From Teredinibacter turnerae (GTDB taxonomy: Bacteria; Pseudomonadota; Gammaproteobacteria; Pseudomonadales; Cellvibrionaceae), in contig NZ_CP149817.1 of the NCBI RefSeq assembly GCF_037935975.1, positions 2,790,001 through 2,854,000 of the forward strand: a stretch of 64,000 nt of DNA. The letters run 5' to 3'. Of the stretch, positions 11,001-21,000 are shown piece by piece. Position 1 is the first letter of the stretch. Every line of letters starts with the position of its first letter. Made by a program: the position numbers and the translations under genes. Under the pieces are notes generated by a model. It saw nothing but the letters and a program-made list of their open reading frames with translations. It had not been told where the DNA came from and did not search any database.

Positions 11001-14000
11001 CTTTGCGGCCGGTTCAATTTTAATTGTTTTCGCTATTTCTACGATTGTTTGCTTTTCAAATATATTTCTTAAATCAATTGAAAGGCCGGCATCTTTCGCC
11101 CGACTAACAATTTGGATCGCAATAATTGAGTCGCCACCTAAATGAAAAAAATTATCTGTAATACTTATTTCATTTTTTCCAAAAACATCCAAATATATAT
11201 CGTACAACACCGTCTCTTCTGGTGTTGTTGGGCCTAGCGTTTGAATTGACTTATTACCCTCTACAGCCAAAAGAAGGGATTTTTTATCAATCTTATTATT
11301 AGCTAGTCGGGGTATGTTTTCCACACGCTGAATAACGGAAGGGAACATATAATCAGGCAATCTTTCTTTAAGAATAGTAGCCAGTTTTTCGATGCAGCTA
11401 TGGTTACCTGCAACAACACCGCCAGCAATGTTTTCAACAATAGCAACACATATTCCGGTGTTTTTGCTGTATATCACCGCATGTTCACGACAAAGTCTAG
11501 ACCGCGTGACCAATGACGATATTTCATCAAGCTCGACGCGATAACCCCTGATTTTTACCTGCTCATCAACTCTGCCACGAAAAAGAATTTCTCCAGCGCT
11601 ATTGGCAACGCCTCGATCACCCGTTTTATATAATCTTTCACCTGATTTAAAAGGATTGGGTAGAAAGGCCCTGGCCGTGCCCCCTGGATCGTTAATATAT
11701 CCACGAGCCAGATTTTTACCCCCGATATAAATGTCGCCCTCGATTCCAATCGGTAATGGTTGGAGAGTGTTATCTAGGATGTAAACATCATTATTATCCA
11801 GCACGCTGCCAATAGGAATCTCATTGTAGACGCGATGTATATCATAGCTGTGCACTAGTACACCAACGGCGGTTTCGGTCGGACCATAATGATTAAACAG
11901 TTTGGGCAGCGGTCCTTTTTGTTTAAGACTATCGATGATATCTGGGGTCAATTTTTCCCCGCCAAAAATGAGTACGCTTTTAGGATAAATATGAGTGTTT
12001 TTTGAATGGACTAACGCGTGTAAAAATGAAGGAATGGTTTTGAGTAGGCTCACAGGACTGCTTGCCAAGCTACGTGAAATCAATGAACTGTCTAACGATT
12101 CCTCTTTAGTGAAACTACGTATTGTTTTACCGTAGCATAAAGCCGCAAAGGTCGCCGTATAGCCCAAATCCGCAGCACTCGAGCTAAACGCCAGAAATTC
12201 TTGTGCATCTCCCAAAGTAAACCGTTTTTCGATGCTTTGGAGATAATTAGCAATAGCCTCGTGGGGAACACCCACTCCTTTAGGTCTACCAGTAGATCCG
12301 GAAGTAAATATGACATAGGCTAATTGCTTACCCAAGATGGATACCTGGGGGCATGTATCTTGGTACCCTTCAATTTCATACCAGTCTCGATCTATGAACA
12401 GTTTTTCACATTGAAGGTTTTCCACTTCCAGCATACTATCTTGACTTGTGATTAAAAAATCACAAGCACCGGTAGAAAGCATATCCGCCACTCTCGACTC
12501 CGGTGTACTCGGGTCTATTGGGAGATAAGCCAAGGACGCTTTCATAATGCCTAGCAGGCTAATGATCTGGCTTGTAGAGGGTGATAAAAGAACTCCCACT
12601 ACCGATTCACGAGGCAAATCAACGTCTAATAGAAAATGGGCAAGCTTATTGCTCTTTACCTCTAATTCCAATGTTGTCAACTGGCACTGTTCACAGCGAT
12701 AGGCAATAGTATTATTGTCATCAGCATAATTAGAATAATACAAATCAACTATTGTATCGCTAGCAAAAGGGGTTACAGAACTTGCGCGGCGAAATAAGTG
12801 TTCTTGAGAGACACCATAAGTTATATTTTCAATACTACTGTAGCTCAGTTCTGGACCTTGACAATAAAGCGATAAAATCGAATCGAATAATGCAGTAACG
12901 TATGCGAGCTCCTCATCCTTGAGGTGAGAAGAGGAATACTCTATTTGACATTGTATGCCACTGGAATCCTCATAAACTGCCAAATTCATAATACTAGGCG
13001 CGGTGAAGCTATTCGCGTCAACCACCTCTAGAATAGACTGTTCATTTTGACGATAAGAATAACCAAAAGGAAAGTAACCTGGTTTTTCTGAATATTTTTC
13101 GATGCTATATGTATCCGCAAAATCTATATTTTTAATCAACACATCCTGCAGTTTTTGTAAATCAAAGTGTAGATCTTGAGTTTTTTTTGAATTCACACTC
13201 AAGTAGACTGGCCTTGACAAAGGAAAAAGAATGTCTTCCAGTTCTTCCTCTTCTCGTCCCGAAACCATATACCCTAGATATATATTTTGGCCGTAAAACA
13301 ACCTAGACAGAGCTTCATTCCAAGCAAAGCATAATAGAGACTCTACATTAATGCCGTGATAAATAGAAAAACATTGGATATTGTTTGTTTTCTCTTGGGA
13401 CAATATTAACGACTTCTTATCGACGGCCTTTATTTTTTGGTCAAAAGCAGCACATGTTAGTGATGAAATACCTATAACATCCAAATTTCCCGATTCGCCA
13501 TTCCAATACACTTGACCTTCAAGGTCTTCAAGCGACTCATTGAGATAATTACTTATTTGTTCAGGGGCTATAGATGAGCTAAGGCTCTCGTAGCTCAACC
13601 ATTGTATAAGACAATGTTCTAACAAGGCTAAATCTGCAAACACACTGCTTACGCTTATTGTAATTTGCGTTTCAAAGCATAGTGTTTTTTTGTTTTCAGC
13701 TTTCTCTATACCTAAGCCCAGGCACTCTCCAGCGCACAAATTAAGGCTCAGCTTTCCATTCTGCACTTCATTTTTCACGAACCAGCTTTCGGATATCTCA
13801 ACACCTAACGCCTTCATCAATTGGGAAAAATAGGCTTTACTTAAAAAGTGCTTTGAAAAATCATTTTTTACCAGCAGGGCAAATTTTTCAAAATCGAACC
13901 CCTCGTCCACAACTACGGTTAATGTGGTTTTTAAAAGGTTCAGCCCAATTCGACCAGACTGAATATATTCCAGCAATTGAGAATGTTGAGGACTGTAGCT

Positions 14001-14006
14001 AACCAT
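5067..14006 (-). CDS. NRPS-2: interface-like C*–A(Asp)–T–E–C–A(Asp)–T–E*
   Basis: 2979-residue synthetase with two modules. Residues 1-410 are a condensation-superfamily domain without HHxxxDG (SVSSVFADL stands there). A5 spans about 412-920 (VIFTSGSTGRPKG); selectivity residues D-L-T-K-I-G-H-V-G match the known Asp code pattern. T5 is at about 960 (FFHLGGDS). An intact epimerase follows at 1013-1455 (HHLLVDGVSW, EGHGRE, MGWFT). C6 is at 1478-1912 (HHAIIDGW). A6 at 1930-2415 has the same D-L-T-K-I-G-H-V-G set. T6 is at about 2456 (LDIHSLLAI, an atypical carrier motif). A second E-type domain at 2519-2979 has HHLVHDR and VSDGRE in place of HHxxxDG and EGHGRE. The start is ATG two bases after the hydroxylase stop, so the genes are probably translationally coupled. 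NRPS-1 ends with a free C domain that would serve A5. Likely role: adds D-beta-hydroxy-Asp, then Asp. Confidence 0.95.
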   Translation of the reverse strand: MVSYSPQHSQLLEYIQSGRIGLNLLKTTLTVVVDEGFDFEKFALLVKNDFSKHFLSKAYFSQLMKALGVEISESWFVKNEVQNGKLSLNLCAGECLGLGIEKAENKKTLCFETQITISVSSVFADLALLEHCLIQWLSYESLSSSIAPEQISNYLNESLEDLEGQVYWNGESGNLDVIGISSLTCAAFDQKIKAVDKKSLILSQEKTNNIQCFSIYHGINVESLLCFAWNEALSRLFYGQNIYLGYMVSGREEEELEDILFPLSRPVYLSVNSKKTQDLHFDLQKLQDVLIKNIDFADTYSIEKYSEKPGYFPFGYSYRQNEQSILEVVDANSFTAPSIMNLAVYEDSSGIQCQIEYSSSHLKDEELAYVTALFDSILSLYCQGPELSYSSIENITYGVSQEHLFRRASSVTPFASDTIVDLYYSNYADDNNTIAYRCEQCQLTTLELEVKSNKLAHFLLDVDLPRESVVGVLLSPSTSQIISLLGIMKASLAYLPIDPSTPESRVADMLSTGACDFLITSQDSMLEVENLQCEKLFIDRDWYEIEGYQDTCPQVSILGKQLAYVIFTSGSTGRPKGVGVPHEAIANYLQSIEKRFTLGDAQEFLAFSSSAADLGYTATFAALCYGKTIRSFTKEESLDSSLISRSLASSPVSLLKTIPSFLHALVHSKNTHIYPKSVLIFGGEKLTPDIIDSLKQKGPLPKLFNHYGPTETAVGVLVHSYDIHRVYNEIPIGSVLDNNDVYILDNTLQPLPIGIEGDIYIGGKNLARGYINDPGGTARAFLPNPFKSGERLYKTGDRGVANSAGEILFRGRVDEQVKIRGYRVELDEISSLVTRSRLCREHAVIYSKNTGICVAIVENIAGGVVAGNHSCIEKLATILKERLPDYMFPSVIQRVENIPRLANNKIDKKSLLLAVEGNKSIQTLGPTTPEETVLYDIYLDVFGKNEISITDNFFHLGGDSIIAIQIVSRAKDAGLSIDLRNIFEKQTIVEIAKTIKIEPAAKSRESSYGSFDLSPVALKFFADNPRDRHHYNHSFIFRINGSYTEAFLSKVFKVIGDHHDVLRSRFIKSETVWKQYITPESSLFFSCVEFEKGDRSERDAVLAFASERQSEFVLEQGGLFRVWNVKFPQTSYLLVVAHHLLVDGVSWRIFLKDISTLVGLASEEPGEIDLLQALGEKTIAYRHWAIDKYKQLSSLEKSELEFWKKHLSQSKTSEKQSLSTTFGDISSIDFSLSPSFDLSLCTRAAKKLNLSVEEILLAIVLFSYREIARSQNIRVLMEGHGREGDFDLSKTMGWFTKLFPLVFSLEQHDLLPTLQDIKAQLTPIKDKLGYGSLRYMHPDGAIREELDCPVDLVFCYLGITDSGIDGLSNLEICDWQVENTRSPNTFMHGPITINIGASERGFEAVCQYNKHLYDEETINGFLDSTHQVCEKICELVIQANHTFLNLCDFPLLKCNQNQFQQLLSHEDLAVDLDNIQNIYPVAQNQLGMLYHSLAETSSDAYVIQSVMHINEAIDVKAFKYAWDQITRRFDIFRTRFVGIFTECPVQVVNKNVVTPFECSDITGLDELDSQAYVEKLCKDELCAKFTSKDPSWMRLKLVRVGVNEYIFIWTLHHAIIDGWSKSVVMSEWKDVYLDALAGESPKEISCKQYSDYIHITKQSNIDVASAYWSNYLAIDNIHDAGKIPQDETIAYCGKPESAECCRLLDPILVDKLTRASGNYKVTLNIIFQVAWGLLLCRYNQSEHAVFGSVTSGRNHLSSDDLDIVGPLVNTVPVVFRANRADTFADLLAHTMKNQQQSSAYDYLSLTEISRLANIGVGETLFESLLNFDNYPSLGNNASDVIQLKDYVSLNHYPLTLVFVPNSQIILKYDSKRVSLLFAENLLDNFLSLLNKSINDCGLRVGELLSFGNRIPLQDSSAVNEFSPDFKNLISLYYHNLPEDMTSLAVSSRAGVINYREFESATNKIARLIMEVTTGEQTSIGVYFNACVEQIIAIFSVLKVGATFIAIDPQAPFKRNKEAIEAANCQVILSESSHLEELSEFTAELILLDRDKHEYQELDDSPLEHFVGDLVPAYLVFTSGSTGVPKGVVVSHKAISNYVVAMEDLTRMPRNAIYGSFASVATDLGYTTLFGALCFGRQLRVFNQEILLSPYELLIELKTSQVDCLKVVPSYLSTIINFGVDVLPKRLLILGGEILTGALVQEIRSLGWQGRVLNHYGPTETTVGVLAHEIKIEGYPRIYPVGAPLKSNRVAILDSHGNEVPFGCVGEIAIAGSNLANGYLSQPQATASQFIPDFVGNSSQRMYLTGDKGYINSDCQVVCLGRGDGQIKINGFRVELGEIEARIRGLTGTDAACVYENNRGILAYVAFENSIDHLSNSLADVLPSIMLPCQYIKVKEIPRKSNGKIDKSKLDHTRMIAPSEKKYIRPETEIEVSLVNIISELASVNPQDISLADSLHSLDIHSLLAIRLIGKIEQLYSVKIPVKMLYGAANLKTLAQQLERAQNIDSKMTVDEVKSSMQSGALLPTVLQQWYLDTLEDRRNDVVSWVNVYELSLSPQIDKAHIKRAIEILIAYHDGLRSKFFPLQPPIRDGFLYRTWGASVDNKIQHEVITDLSLTEAQESSVLKEISRAYISIDEVKGSLNHWILIQEKDNFKLIILIHHLVHDRPSIYILLRQLYLVLDDMALGREVLLESKTDSIFDISKKWGEFFAEGVGLEKSISFWRNHPWKDIKPLPKNLCKETTNDPNEEITLECDISLEKTELLMNEVATLLNTSLLNIVVWSISRAVAVQFDLQSIFTSVVSDGRERLEFKDLNLQNTIGWFTEEQKYFLNLSSTSDVIEDVTRLSDQILVGKLESTRFDTVRTYLNDLPNKDALNGLKVNFRGFQSDFFDNKYFHLSQDGYLAKIANEHRKQGVLNSLLTLNAIIVDGKLSVGLSYSDKDFNKAIVEELLSRFENNINQLLSGTAEGRGQSSGLQQLEEA

Positions 14007-14008
14007 TT

Positions 14009-14995
14009 CTAATTTAATTCCCTATGAGTCAACTCTTCCGACATTGCTACCAACACTTTTCTTTGACCTTCAAACGGCTTTCTGCCGTGGGCCATTTTTA
14101 AGTTATCCAAAATCAATAAATCGCCAGGCTGCCAATCAAAAAGTATTTCATTGGCATTGAGTGTATCTCTGATGTGATCTAACATGCCTTTCGGTATTGC
14201 TTCCCCGTCTGCAAAAAGTGCGTTTCGCGGTATATTATTCAAGCCGTACACATTTATGAGATCCTGCGCCCCCTCTCCTAGATTACTATAATGAAACAGA
14301 TGAGCTTGATTAAACCAAATATCCTCTTTGGTGTCGGGGTGAAGTATCGACGCAGGACAACACTCTTCCGTACGCAACTGGTTTTTATTCCATTTGTAAT
14401 CAATGGAGTGCTTTTCACAATATTCACTTACTTCCTGCGGTTTATCTGTACCAAACACCTCCTGCCAGGGCAGATCTATCTCGCCATAATTTCTCACATA
14501 ACGAACGCCTTTACCTAGAAATTCATCTTTGACCTTCTCATCAAGAGCTTGATGTATCAAGGCACTATTCGCTAATGGCGTCTCCCCGCCAGATATGCTT
14601 TTTTTCAAACAGAAAAAATACAAATATCGCGGAAAAGTATGTGTGTATGAATTTTCATTATGCAAGGGAATGAACGCATCGGACGGATATTCAGTTGAAG
14701 TAAAAATTCTATCTATAACTTGAGATCTTGGCGTGGATTTATTTTCATAGTTACAAAGCTTATTTTCTGAAAGCGTTTCCACTGCCGTTAGAAAATCTTT
14801 AGCACCATTCAACTTAAAACGACGAAGAAGTAACGCCCCCTGCTGACGCACCACTGCACCCAATATACTTTTTGACTCAGTTAAAAAACCTTGAGTATTT
14901 ATACGTTTTCTAGGTGACACAACAGAAATAAGACCACCACTATAGGGTATGGCATCTATATCTATATGTTCATCCAATTGATTTAACAAACTCAT
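14009..14995 (-). CDS. SyrP/TauD-like Fe(II)/2-oxoglutarate hydroxylase (putative Asp beta-hydroxylase)
   Basis: TauD/TfdA-superfamily oxygenase; 328 residues from the ATG at 14995 (an in-frame GTG lies three codons upstream). The facial triad is visible: HNE at about residue 121 within LHNENSYTH, and a distal His in MAHGRKP near the C-terminus, followed by the 2OG-binding Arg of GRKP. The HNE-S-Y context is typical of SyrP-like enzymes that beta-hydroxylate carrier-bound aspartate. It sits between two NRPS genes, directly before the module whose A domain reads as Asp and which begins with a histidine-less condensation-like domain, the partner expected for interface-type Asp beta-hydroxylases. 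Start chosen for GGTGAG upstream of the ATG. Family very sure; substrate inferred from context. Confidence 0.92.
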   Translation of the reverse strand: MSLLNQLDEHIDIDAIPYSGGLISVVSPRKRINTQGFLTESKSILGAVVRQQGALLLRRFKLNGAKDFLTAVETLSENKLCNYENKSTPRSQVIDRIFTSTEYPSDAFIPLHNENSYTHTFPRYLYFFCLKKSISGGETPLANSALIHQALDEKVKDEFLGKGVRYVRNYGEIDLPWQEVFGTDKPQEVSEYCEKHSIDYKWNKNQLRTEECCPASILHPDTKEDIWFNQAHLFHYSNLGEGAQDLINVYGLNNIPRNALFADGEAIPKGMLDHIRDTLNANEILFDWQPGDLLILDNLKMAHGRKPFEGQRKVLVAMSEELTHRELN

Positions 14996-15008
14996 TTTAC
15001 TCACCCAG

Positions 15009-18000
15009 CTACAACGAAAGCTCTTTCAATTTTAATTTTTTTTGCCTTTTATTTCTTGTGTTTGCCAGCTGGAAGTAACCCAACGCCTCTGTGGGCGACT
15101 GCATCACTTTGTCTAGCATATCCAGAAAGTGTTTGAGCAACAGCTCGGCTTGCTCTTCCTTGTACTCAAAACCATTGTATTTCACCACAAACTCTATTTG
15201 TTCTGATGGATAAACCACCAGTGTTACGGGGTAATTGTTTTGACTCACGTGGTGCAAAATTTTTAGCCCCAATTGAACATCAACTTTGGGGTAGTTATTA
15301 AATATAACTAAAGAGGAGAACAATTTTTGCGCCTGATTACTATTCACCCAAGAAGCAATCTGCCGTAACGATACATACTCAAATTTTACTTTTTCCATTT
15401 GCTGACGTTTGAGCATGTTAGCAAGATCAATAAATGATTTATTTATATCCAAATCAGCGATTACTGGATAGCTATTGAGAAATGGCCCGACAATTTGTTC
15501 AACTCGCTCTATCGTCTCCGGCCGTCCTGAAGCGGTAGCGCCAAATATCACTTTAGATTGGTTGCTGTAGCGACTTAGAATTAGCGCCCAGGTCGCCTGT
15601 ATAATCAAATTGACAGTAAATTGCTGAGACTTAGCTAATTCACGGAGATTGGCTGTTTTTAAAACTGAAAGCTTTCTCCTAACTTCAAATTGTTTTCCTT
15701 GCTCAGGCAACCCGATGCTATTCAAAGTAGTTTTTAACAGTGGTTTGCTAATCACTTCTGTTTGTAAGAGATTTTTCCAATAGCGTTTAGCTAACGACAA
15801 GTCCTGTTCCGCTTGCCACAATACATAACGCTTAAATGGAACAGGGGTGGGCAGGTTATACGTGGATTTTTCATTAATACTGCTATATATCTCAGCCATC
15901 TCTCTAGTAATCACTGCTTGCGCCCAACCATCTCCTATACAGTGGTGAGACGTCCATAGAATACGGTACGTGTCATCGCTAAATTTAAAGACGTTTACAC
16001 GGCTTAAACCGCACACACCTTCAGCAAAGCCATTTACCCAATCATTGTATCGATATGACTCATATTCAGATAGTTGTTCATCTGGCTGTTTATTTGTCCA
16101 ATCATTTAGCTCTACGGGAGCAGCAACAGTGTTCCGTACAACTTGCACCGGAAATCGTGTATCGGCACCGATAAACTGACTTCTAAGAATGGCATGCCTG
16201 TTAATTATCTCTTGCCAGGCCGCATAGAATATATCGAATTCAAATGCTTCATCTTTAATTTCGAAAGTCGTTTGTACGATGTAATTACCACTCCCAGGCT
16301 CAACCTTAGATTGAAGTAACATTTCCTGTTGTATTGCAGTCATCGGATAAATGTCTTCAATAGGACTAAGGACGTAATACTCTTGCGCGATGTTTATAGC
16401 ACTATCAAGGTCTTCCTGGCCGCCTCGAAACAAAGGGTAATTTTCGATCCCGCTCCCTTTAACACAGTGATTTTCTACACCGCTGACTTCTTTAAGCGCG
16501 TTATTCCACGTAATTGAATCCGCGTCTCCTACCATTGGCTCAATGATGGAGCGGTTTATGTTATTGTTTTCATTCCTTCGAGCAACGTCTTCTAGTGCAC
16601 TAATGGTTGGCTGAGTAAAAATGTCTTTTATACTTATACTAAAACCTTGCGATCTCGCTTTGACCACACATTGTATAGCGATTAGGGAATCGCCCCCGAG
16701 TTGGAAAAAATTGTCTTCAGGTGACACGGATTCTAGGTTCAATTGGTCTGCAAAGATTCTAGCCATAATGGAGCCTTCATTTTTACTATCGCAAGATTCG
16801 CTGACTTTTATGCGTTCAGGTTCTGGCAATCTGCTGTAGTCAACTTTTCCATTAATGGTAAGTGGCAGTCCCTCAAGGCACACAAAATACGAAGGCATCA
16901 TGTAGTCAGGCAAGTAACTCTCCACGTGCCGGCGTAAAATGTCGTAGGAATTCGCGATGTTGTGTTCGGGTTTATACATTTGCACATAGGCAATTAACTG
17001 TTTAGCCGCTGACAATACCGCAACAGATCGTTTTACCAGTGGGTGCTTATCTAACACACCCTCTATTTCTCCAAGCTCAACTCGATGACCGGATACTTTA
17101 ATTTGTTTATCTTGTCGACCTAAAAACTCTATATTTCCGTCCAGCAAATAGCGTCCATAATCTCCTGTCTGATACAGGCGTTCGCCACTTTCAGGATGGT
17201 AGACAAAGGAGTGTTGAGTTTTTTCTTCATCCCGCCAATAGCCAAGTGCCAAACCTTCTCCTGCAATCATTAATTCACCTGGAACCCCATTTGGACAGCA
17301 GGTAAAATCAGGTTTCATAACATAAATGTTTTGATTGGCCAGGGGCTTACCATAAGGGATACTACGCAGAAATTTATCTTTCTGGTGAATTGGATAATAT
17401 ATAGACCAAATAGCGGCTTCAGTGGCTCCCCCAAGACTTATAATTTTAACATTGGGATTCAGCTTATAGACTCGCCGAGGCAGGTCTGTGGGAATCCAAT
17501 CACCGCTTAACATTACTAGACGAAGGGATACTGGAAGTTGAGCACCGATGGATTCTAAATAATCGACCAGCAAGTTTAATAAAGCCGGAACACTATTCCA
17601 AATAGTGACCTGTTCTTTATTCAAATATCCATACCAAGATTCAGGGTCTTTTTGCTCCCACTTGGTGGGCACCACTACACGCCCTCCAACCCCCATCAAA
17701 CCGAATAAGTCATAAACCGAAAGGTCGAAATTAAATGCTGATATGGAAAAGACCACATCATCTCGGGTGACTCCAAATTTTCGATTAATATCAAATATTG
17801 TATTGATCGCTGCGTGATGGCTGATAGCAACCCCCTTCGGGGTTCCCGTTGAACCAGAGGTAAAAATGATATAAGCGGGCCCTGTCACTTCACACGCTAT
17901 TTGTTGTTGTAGTATCTCATGCTCCTGTGGGTCGCGCTCATCAAAAATAATAATATTATGCGATGCCAAAGGTAGCTGTGCGACATTCTCCCCCGGAGAA

Positions 18001-21000
18001 ATAACCGCAACCTTGATGTTCGCTTCTTCCAAATAATTTGCAATTCTTTGACTCGGCAGGTCTGCATCTATCGGAACATAACAACCACCAGCAAAAAGCG
18101 CCGCAAGCGCCGCTACATGTTGTTGCCAGCCCTTCCTAAAAATAACGGCCACAGGCTCATTTGCCTTTAAACCAGTATTATGCAATTGCATTCCCAAGTG
18201 GCGAACGCGCCTTTCGACATCTGCATAGGTAATAGTCTGCTCGCCCGCAACAAGCGCTATATTTTGTGGATAGTCTCGAGCCGAATCTAGTGCGGCCTTA
18301 TGAAGGTACTCTATTGGATATAAACGTTCCTCGACTAAAGATGCACGTTGAGCCAACTGAAACACTGGTGCTTCAACAACTTTGCGTTCGTTATAAATAA
18401 AATCATTACTCAGTTGATGCAGGAGGGATTCGAAACATTCGAACATGGCATCGAGAACGCCATGTTCAAAAATATTTTCCATAACATCCCAGTTTATTAT
18501 ACAGCTACCATTTGATTCATAAGCTTGGCAGTCGATCAATACCTGAGAAGTTTGCGTAATGCTGTACGTGGGTATGTCATACTCGTCTCCATGTGCCTCT
18601 TCAACGCCGAGATCGAAATCCACGCCCAACGCACTGGTAAAGACCACTGGCATGGTGATGCGACCTGCAGAATCATTTTGTCGGTTAATATCCCTTAACA
18701 CATCAACACCGGAATATAGGCGATGATCTATGTCATTCCATAGCTGATATTGAAGAGCTTTTATTCTCTCTAAATATGTCTTACTACGATCCACACAACA
18801 TTCCGTCAGATTCATCGATGTAAAATCGCCGACTATTTTGTTGATATCTGGATCCAATTCATGTCGATTAAACAAGGAAAGATTTATACAAAAATGATCA
18901 GAGGCTGACCAAAGTGCAATGACTTCCACATAGGCACTTAATAACAAGGAGGTCGGCGTCAGACGAAATTGTCGAGCTAGGGTCTGAATCCTTTTCCAGT
19001 GTTCCGCAGGTAACGTGACGGACCGGCGCACAAAGATATTGTCAGGGGATTTAGAGGCAATAACAGGCAATTCCGGTGCTCCCGGAAAATCATCTAGCCG
19101 CGCTTGCCAGTAACCTTTTGCTTGAGAGTAGGCATCTTCTTGCTTCATGCATTCAGAAGCTATTTGATAGTCCCTAAAGGTGAGTCCCAGTTTTTCCGTA
19201 GGAGCGTTGTTTTCATAAGCTAGGACCAAATCTGAAAAGAAAACCCCTACACTGGAAAAATCCATTAGCATGGCATCCATACTAAAGTGCAGACGAAAAC
19301 GATCAGATTCGAGTTTAGTCACTCTCACCTCAAAAAGAGGAAAGCTAAACGCATCAAATACTTGGTGTGATAGCATGTTTCTTATTTTTTCGATTACTGC
19401 ACGCTTGCCATCACTATCGATATGAGAGATATCTTCAAGGTCTATTGAAAAATGGTTAACTTCAGGGTGACATTGCTGCTCGCCGTTACGGGTCAAACAC
19501 ATTCTCATCATGTCGTGTTTATTAATAGTGTGCTTGAATGCCTCGCCAAGACGATTAACATCAAATTCTGTATCAACCACGTCCACTTCAAAATACCCGT
19601 GGGTGGATACCGCTTCGTCCTGCTCACCAAGATAACGCCCCAACCAATACGCGCGTTGTATCTCAGTTAGGGGAAAGGGTTCAAACCGGTGCTCAGGACG
19701 CGCCTCTATTTTTTTCACAGTTGGCCGGCTGTTTGAGCTGATACCTTCGCCCTTTATCTTTGCCGCGAGTGCTTCTGGGTTGGGTAGATCATAGAAATCG
19801 ACAAGCGAAATTGTTACTGAGAAAGTATCATTAAGTTTTGCCACCATTTCCATGGCGCTGATCGAGTGCCCCCCCATTAAAAAGAAATCATCGTTTGCCG
19901 TAATATTTTCTGTTTTAAGAACGCCTTCCATAAGTTCGGCAATACGAACCGCGATTTTACTTGTGAACTCTCGATTTTGACGCTGATTTTCCAGGTATTC
20001 AGCGGCGAGGACATTTAACGCTGGTAAATCTATTTTTCCATTTTCTGTTAGCGGCATCTCTTCTACCACTACAATGTGGGCCGGCACCATATGTGCAGGC
20101 AAATGCTGTCTCAGTTGCTGCTTTATGTTATTCCGCTGATTAATGTTTGTTTTTTCATAGCAAATAAATGCGATAATTTGCCCTGCTTCCGTTGTTTCAA
20201 CACAACAAGTTTTAACGACATCAATACAGCGCAAAGCAGATTCTATCTCTGCCAATTCCACGCGAACACCATTGATTTTAACTTGTCTATCCATTCGGCC
20301 TGCGTGGTGCAGCAAGCTATCCGAACAAATAAAACCCAAATCCCCTGACAGATACAAGCGTTGACCGTCTGTGCTCCATGGATTTGGTATAAATTTTTCT
20401 GCAGTTAGTCGTGGGTTATTTTGGTAGCCATGGGCCAGGCCAGCCCCCGCGATACCAATTTGGCCCACTCCTCCAACCGGCACATGATTGTATAGCTCAT
20501 CAAGAATGTATAACGACGTATTATCAATGGGCCTGCCAATTGAAATCGACTCTTGTGGGTGACTAAATTCAAGTGAACACACTGAAATTGATGCTTCAGA
20601 TGGGCCGTAGGCATTAATAAAATGAAATCTGTCAGCGAATGCTTTGACTAAATTGGCGTTACAGCTTTCGCCGCCACTTAAAATCCATTCAATAGAGGGC
20701 AAAGGCTCGTTAATTAACGTGGATATTACCGACGATGTTAAGGTTACATGGGTGATATGGTTTACCGTGATAAAACGAGCGAGATTGCTACCAATAATAC
20801 GCTCAGCGCTAGGCCGTAAAATGTAACTGGCTCCCCCCACTAACATATGAAAGAATTCAAACATGAAAGAATCAAAACATATGGAAGCAAACTGAAGCAC
20901 TCGAGAACCACTATTAACTTCACATGTTTTGGTGTAATAACGGGCCGTGTTGAGATACCCCCCGTGCGTGGTGATGGATCCTTTGGGAACGCCCGTAGTA

